Translations under genes and position numbers: made by a program
Shown here: piece by piece, positions 8,578 to 11,803 of the stretch
Position numbering within the stretch: position 1 is the stretch's first letter
Layout: the number at the start of each line of letters is the position of its first letter
NCBI GenBank assembly: GCA_030150305.1
Contig: JASLGD010000220.1
Location: 1 to 11,803, forward strand
Reading direction: 5' to 3'
Source of the DNA: Caldimonas sp.
GTDB lineage: Bacteria > Pseudomonadota > Gammaproteobacteria > Burkholderiales > Burkholderiaceae_C
DNA: 11,803 bases
Notes under the pieces: generated by a model
The model's database searches: none
The model's input: the letters and a program-made list of their open reading frames with translations, nothing else
Told to the model about the DNA's origin: nothing

Positions 8578-8607
8578 AAAGGGCTGCTTCGGCAGCCCTT
8601 TTTCTTT
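8578..8607 (+). terminator. Intrinsic terminator of groESL
   Basis: A perfect 10-bp stem, AAAGGGCTGC (8578-8587) and GCAGCCCTTT (8592-8601), is closed by a UUCG tetraloop on a C-G pair, an exceptionally stable loop. The stem's own T run continues into TTCTTT (8602-8607). It starts 22 bp after the groEL stop. It separates groESL from the next plus-strand gene. Confidence 0.93.
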
Positions 8608-8664
8608 GTCGTTCTCCACGAACGCGGCCCGTGCGCACGGTCGCTTGGACACGCAGGCGCGCGA

Positions 8665-8670
8665 GATAAT
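8665..8670 (+). promoter_or_regulatory. Candidate -10 element for the DUF1631 gene
   Basis: GATAAT matches the -10 consensus at five of six positions and lies 19 bp upstream of the ATG at 8690, so the leader would be only about 13 nt. The best upstream hexamer, TTGGAC at 8645-8650, is only 14 bp away, shorter than the usual 16-18. The -35 assignment is therefore doubtful. A promoter is expected somewhere in 8608-8689 because of the terminator just upstream. Confidence 0.3.
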
Positions 8671-8689
8671 CGCGACTGCGCAACGACCC

Positions 8690-10870
8690 ATGGCGATCGC
8701 TCCGCTCTTCCAACGCTTCGTCGACGATGAGCTCGCGCTCGCGCCGGCGCTCGTCGAGCGCGTCGTCGCCGGCACGGTCCAGCTGCTCGGCCCATCGCGC
8801 GACGCCCCGAATCTGGGGGGCGAGCGCGTTCACTACGCCGACATCGTCGCGACGCTGCAGAAGTCGGGCACGCTCTACTGCACGACGTTCGTCGAGTCGC
8901 TGCGGCGGCAAGTCGGCGCGGAGCTCGCCGAGCACGGCGGCGACGCCGCCGACTCGCCGCGCAGCGACGGCGGCCTCGAGCTGATGGACGAGTCGCGCGT
9001 CGAGGTCGACATCGAGATCTCGCGCGCGATGCAGGTGATCGACAGCACCGCGGAGTGGGAGCTGCGCGAGCTGCAGACGTTCACCTCGACCCTGGTCGGC
9101 CTCGGCCACGTCAGCGCCGAGTCGAACCCGTTCCGGCCGCTCGTCTATGCGACTGCGCTCTGGGACGCTGCCTGCGCAGTCGCCGCGTCGCAGCTGCAGC
9201 GCGCGATCGTCCTGCGGACGTCGGCGGGAGTCGCCGCAGGGCTGCTCAAGAACGCCTGGGCGGCGGCGACGTCGCGGCTCGAGGCGCAAGGCGTCGAGCC
9301 CGGCGTCTATCGCACGGTCGTGCTGCCGTCGTCGGCGTCGGCGGCGTTCGGACGGCCGACCATCGAGCCGAGTCGCCAGGGCCCGCTCAGCAGCCTGCTC
9401 GGCACGCTGCCGCAGGGCGCCGGGGTCGAAACTCGCGATTCGCGCGGAGCGGCGCTGGCGTCGGCTGCCGGAGCGCTCGGCACGGTGCGAAGCGACGGCG
9501 CCGCGGCCCGCCGCACCCCGACGCTCGAGTCGGCGCTGCTTCGCCTCGACGAGCTGCTGCGCCAGCCGGCGTTCGAGACGTCGCGCCCGGGATGGCCCGC
9601 CGGCGACAGCATCGCGCAGTACCGCGCCCAGCTGGTCGCCAGCGCGAGCGAGCCGATCGATCGCCAGATCATCGAGCTCGTCACTCGCCTGTTCGAGTCG
9701 CTGCTCGCCGACTCGCAGCTGCCGGCGCCGTTTCGCGCCGTCGTCGCGCGCATGCAGGTCGCGGGATTGCGCGTCTGCCTCGCCGAGCCGGCGACCCTCG
9801 ACTCGTACGACCACGCGCTCTGGCGGCTGCTCGATCGCATCGGCCACACCAGCCTCGGCTACTCGCGCGTCGAGGACCCCCGGCTGTCGGCGTTCGCGAC
9901 GTTCGCGGCCGCGGTGGCCGAGGAGATGGCAGGTGCGTCGAGCCCCGATTCGCCGCTGTTCCGTCGCGGCCTCAATCGCGTCGAGGCGTTCCTCGCCGAG
10001 CAACTGCAGGAGCAGCTGCGCGCCGCGCACGCCGCCGTCGTCGCGCTCGAGCTTGCGGAGCGCGGCGAGGTGCTGCAGCAGCATCTCACCCAACGTCTCG
10101 TCGAGCAGATGGCGGCGATGCACGCGTCGCCGACGATCCGCCGCTTCGTCACCAGCGCGTGGGCGCGCGTGATCGCCAAGCAGATGCTCGACCACGGCGA
10201 GCAGTCCGAGCAGACGCTCGGCGCGCTGAAGACCGTCGACGACCTGCTCTGGAGCGTCAAGATCCCCGACCATCCGCAGAGCCGGCAACGCCTGATCGCG
10301 CTCCTGCCGGGCTTGCTGCAGCGCATCCGCGGCGGGATGGAGGCGATCGCGCTGCCCGCGGTCGAGCAGCAGAGCGTGCTCAACGAGCTGATGACGATCC
10401 ACACCGAAGCGCTTCGGCCGGGCGCGCGCGCCGCGAGCGGTGCCGCTGCGCTCAGCCCCGAGGAGATCGTGCGCAAGATGCGCGAGGAGGTCGTCGCCGA
10501 CGCGCCGCCGCGCAGCTTCAGCGATTCGGTGATCGACCTCTCGTCGATGGAGACCGTCCCGGCAGAGCATCTGCCGAGCGGCAGCGACCGTGCCGAGGAC
10601 GACCCCGCGCATCGCATCGAGGCGCTGCGGGTCGGCGACCGCCAGCGCATCTTCCTGCAGGGCCGCTGGAGCCGCGTCCAGCTGCTCTGGCGCAGCGACC
10701 GCGGCCTCTTCTATCTGTTCGCGGGCGAATCGGCGACGCACACGCACTCGATCACGGGGCGCGCGCTCGAGCGGCTCGCGTCCGCCGGTCTGGTGCAGCC
10801 GATCGAGGCCAAGCCGATCGTGCAGCGCGCGGTCGATCGGATGATGCGCGACGTCGCGACGCGCGCCTGA
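8690..10870 (+). CDS. DUF1631 family protein, function unknown
   Basis: 726 residues from the ATG at 8690 (MAIAPLFQRFVDDELALAP). The frame is open up to an ATG at 8552, but that start would overlap the groEL stop and run through its terminator, so it is rejected. No strong ribosome binding site precedes 8690. I assign DUF1631 (PF07793) from the segment ISRAMQVIDSTAEWELRELQ with TFTSTLVGLGH and NPFRPLVYATALWDAA (about residues 109-165), the following LKNAWAAATSRLEAQGVEPG, and a C-terminal part (about 645-725) with LRVGD and VQLLWRSDRGLFYLFAG. The protein looks soluble and mostly helical, with no signal peptide or membrane segment. A variable Ala/Ser/Gly-rich stretch lies around 215-275. The family is widespread in beta- and gammaproteobacteria without an established role. 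The gene stands alone between the groESL terminator and a convergent hydrolase. Confidence 0.82.
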   Translation: MAIAPLFQRFVDDELALAPALVERVVAGTVQLLGPSRDAPNLGGERVHYADIVATLQKSGTLYCTTFVESLRRQVGAELAEHGGDAADSPRSDGGLELMDESRVEVDIEISRAMQVIDSTAEWELRELQTFTSTLVGLGHVSAESNPFRPLVYATALWDAACAVAASQLQRAIVLRTSAGVAAGLLKNAWAAATSRLEAQGVEPGVYRTVVLPSSASAAFGRPTIEPSRQGPLSSLLGTLPQGAGVETRDSRGAALASAAGALGTVRSDGAAARRTPTLESALLRLDELLRQPAFETSRPGWPAGDSIAQYRAQLVASASEPIDRQIIELVTRLFESLLADSQLPAPFRAVVARMQVAGLRVCLAEPATLDSYDHALWRLLDRIGHTSLGYSRVEDPRLSAFATFAAAVAEEMAGASSPDSPLFRRGLNRVEAFLAEQLQEQLRAAHAAVVALELAERGEVLQQHLTQRLVEQMAAMHASPTIRRFVTSAWARVIAKQMLDHGEQSEQTLGALKTVDDLLWSVKIPDHPQSRQRLIALLPGLLQRIRGGMEAIALPAVEQQSVLNELMTIHTEALRPGARAASGAAALSPEEIVRKMREEVVADAPPRSFSDSVIDLSSMETVPAEHLPSGSDRAEDDPAHRIEALRVGDRQRIFLQGRWSRVQLLWRSDRGLFYLFAGESATHTHSITGRALERLASAGLVQPIEAKPIVQRAVDRMMRDVATRA

Positions 10871-10873
10871 GCG

Positions 10874-11773
10874 TCAGTCGCCGAGCTCGCGCTCGATCTC
10901 GGCGATGACGAGCGCCGGCCGCTCGTGCACGATCCAGTGCGTCGCGCCCGGAACGCGGACGACGCGCAGCCGCGGCACGAACTCCTCGAGGCCGTCGAGG
11001 AGCGCGACCGGCAGCGCGATGTCGTCCTCGGCCCAGACGACGAGCGTCGGTGCATGCGACGTCACCGCCGAAGCCGGCAGCTCGATCCGCAGCACCGCGT
11101 CGTCGTCGCCGAGCGGCGGCCGCAGCGGCGAGGCGCGGTAGTAGTTGCAGCCGCCGCGAAGACCGAGGCGCCAGACCTCGCGGTAGCGCTCGCGCATCGC
11201 TTCGGTCATCCAGCCGCCGCCGACGCGCCCCGGATCGGCGGCTCCCATGTTGGTGAAGAACGGCCAGAGGCGCGCAAAGTCGTTCGCGCTCAGCAGCGCT
11301 TCCGCGTCGGGACGGCAGAGAAAGTTCATGTACGCGCTCGCCGCCTGCTGCTTCGGGTTGTGGCGCAGCTCGCGCAGGAACGTCGCCGGGTGCGGCGAGT
11401 TGACGATGACGAGGCGGCCGATCGCCTCCGGCCGCTGCGCCGCGAGCCCCCACGCCAGCGCCCCGCCCCAGTCGTGCGCGACGAGCGCCGCGAGCTCGCC
11501 GCCGAGCGCGTCGATGAGCGACGAGATGTCGCCGACCAGGTGCTTGGCGCGATACGCCTCGACGTCGGCCGGCGACGACGAGCGCTCGTAGCCGCGCAGA
11601 TTCGGCGCCACGCATCGATAGCGGCTCGAGAAATGCTCGAGCAGATCGTCCCAGACGAACGCCGCCTCGGGAAAGCCGTGCAGGAACACGAGCACCGGAT
11701 CGCCGCTCGACCCGGCGCCCCGGCAGCTCAGCTCGATGCCGTTGCCGAGTGTGATCGTGAAGGTCTCGATCAT
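10874..11773 (-). CDS. Alpha/beta hydrolase, epoxide hydrolase type
   Basis: 299 residues, cytosolic, no signal peptide. The alpha/beta hydrolase core shows the oxyanion-hole motif HGFPEA (32-37), the segment APNLRGYERSS (56-66), and a nucleophile elbow AHDWGG with Asp101. An Asp nucleophile marks the epoxide hydrolase/haloalkane dehalogenase branch; serine esterases have Ser here. The cap carries CNYYRAS (209-215), whose Tyr fits a ring-opening tyrosine of soluble epoxide hydrolases. The charge relay is probably D251 (WAEDDIALP) and H279 (GATHWIVHERP). Predicted reaction: hydrolysis of an epoxide to a vicinal diol; substrate unknown. Haloalkane or fluoroacetate dehalogenase activity is a less likely alternative. 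The start at 11773 is supported by a strong ribosome binding site. The stop is 3 bp from the convergent DUF1631 stop. Confidence 0.88.
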   Translation of the reverse strand: MIETFTITLGNGIELSCRGAGSSGDPVLVFLHGFPEAAFVWDDLLEHFSSRYRCVAPNLRGYERSSSPADVEAYRAKHLVGDISSLIDALGGELAALVAHDWGGALAWGLAAQRPEAIGRLVIVNSPHPATFLRELRHNPKQQAASAYMNFLCRPDAEALLSANDFARLWPFFTNMGAADPGRVGGGWMTEAMRERYREVWRLGLRGGCNYYRASPLRPPLGDDDAVLRIELPASAVTSHAPTLVVWAEDDIALPVALLDGLEEFVPRLRVVRVPGATHWIVHERPALVIAEIERELGD

Positions 11774-11780
11774 TGCGCTT

Positions 11781-11787
11781 TCTCCTC
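11781..11787 (-). promoter_or_regulatory. Ribosome binding site of the epoxide hydrolase-like gene
   Basis: Read on the minus strand the bases are GAGGAGA, seven bases before the ATG at 11773. This is the strongest Shine-Dalgarno match among the minus-strand genes and decides the start. The promoter would lie beyond the window edge. Confidence 0.8.
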
Positions 11788-11803
11788 GTGCGCCCAGTCG
11801 TAG

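Noticed and set aside
8660..8674. Inverted repeat CGCGA-N5-TCGCG around the candidate -10 of the DUF1631 gene
   Set aside because: Five-base GC-rich arms are common by chance here, and no regulator site of this form is known to me.
10867..10877. Small symmetry CTGAGCGTCAG between the DUF1631 and epoxide hydrolase stops
   Set aside because: Four-base arms arise automatically from facing TGA/TCA stop codons; there is no extended stem or T-run.

Overview
The window is very GC-rich DNA with strong G/C preference at third codon positions and tightly packed genes. The GroEL sequence with its Gly-Gly-Met tail, a CIRCE operator combined with a heat-shock type promoter, a DUF1631 protein and a type VI secretion (T6SS) locus together point to a proteobacterium, most likely a betaproteobacterium (Burkholderiales or Rhodocyclales type). 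This placement is inferred from protein resemblance only. Nothing suggests recent transfer: there is no IS, integrase, tRNA, rRNA or CRISPR array, and composition looks even throughout.

Left region (1-2960, minus strand): the start of a T6SS operon in the order tssA-tssB-tssC. tssC runs off the left edge and lacks roughly its last 25 codons. TssB and TssC form the contractile sheath, and TssA is the short baseplate/cap form. The gaps are 20 and 27 bp, so the genes are surely co-transcribed. A good sigma-54-like -24/-12 match lies just upstream of tssA.

Regulatory region (3071-5786): a LuxR-type response regulator (minus) and a hybrid sensor histidine kinase with six predicted membrane helices and a C-terminal receiver (plus) are divergently arranged around a 139-bp intergenic region. 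They look like a cognate phosphorelay pair. Their position directly upstream of tssA makes them candidate regulators of the T6SS, but that link is inference.

Middle region (5795-8607): a small HAD-family phosphatase (minus) converges on the kinase gene, with both stop codons inside a perfect 16-bp palindrome. Divergent from it is the groES-groEL operon, with a promoter readable as both sigma-70 and sigma-32 type, a CIRCE operator for the HrcA repressor at the predicted transcription start, and a clear intrinsic terminator with a UUCG loop.

Right region (8690-11803): a DUF1631-family protein of unknown function (plus) converges, with 3 bp between the stops, on an alpha/beta hydrolase of the epoxide hydrolase type (minus). 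The final 30 bases hold only that gene's ribosome binding site and upstream sequence.

No gene-free stretch exceeds 300 bases; the longest is the 189-bp groES leader/promoter region. I see no clearly new system. The least explained items are the T6SS-linked phosphorelay and the DUF1631 gene.
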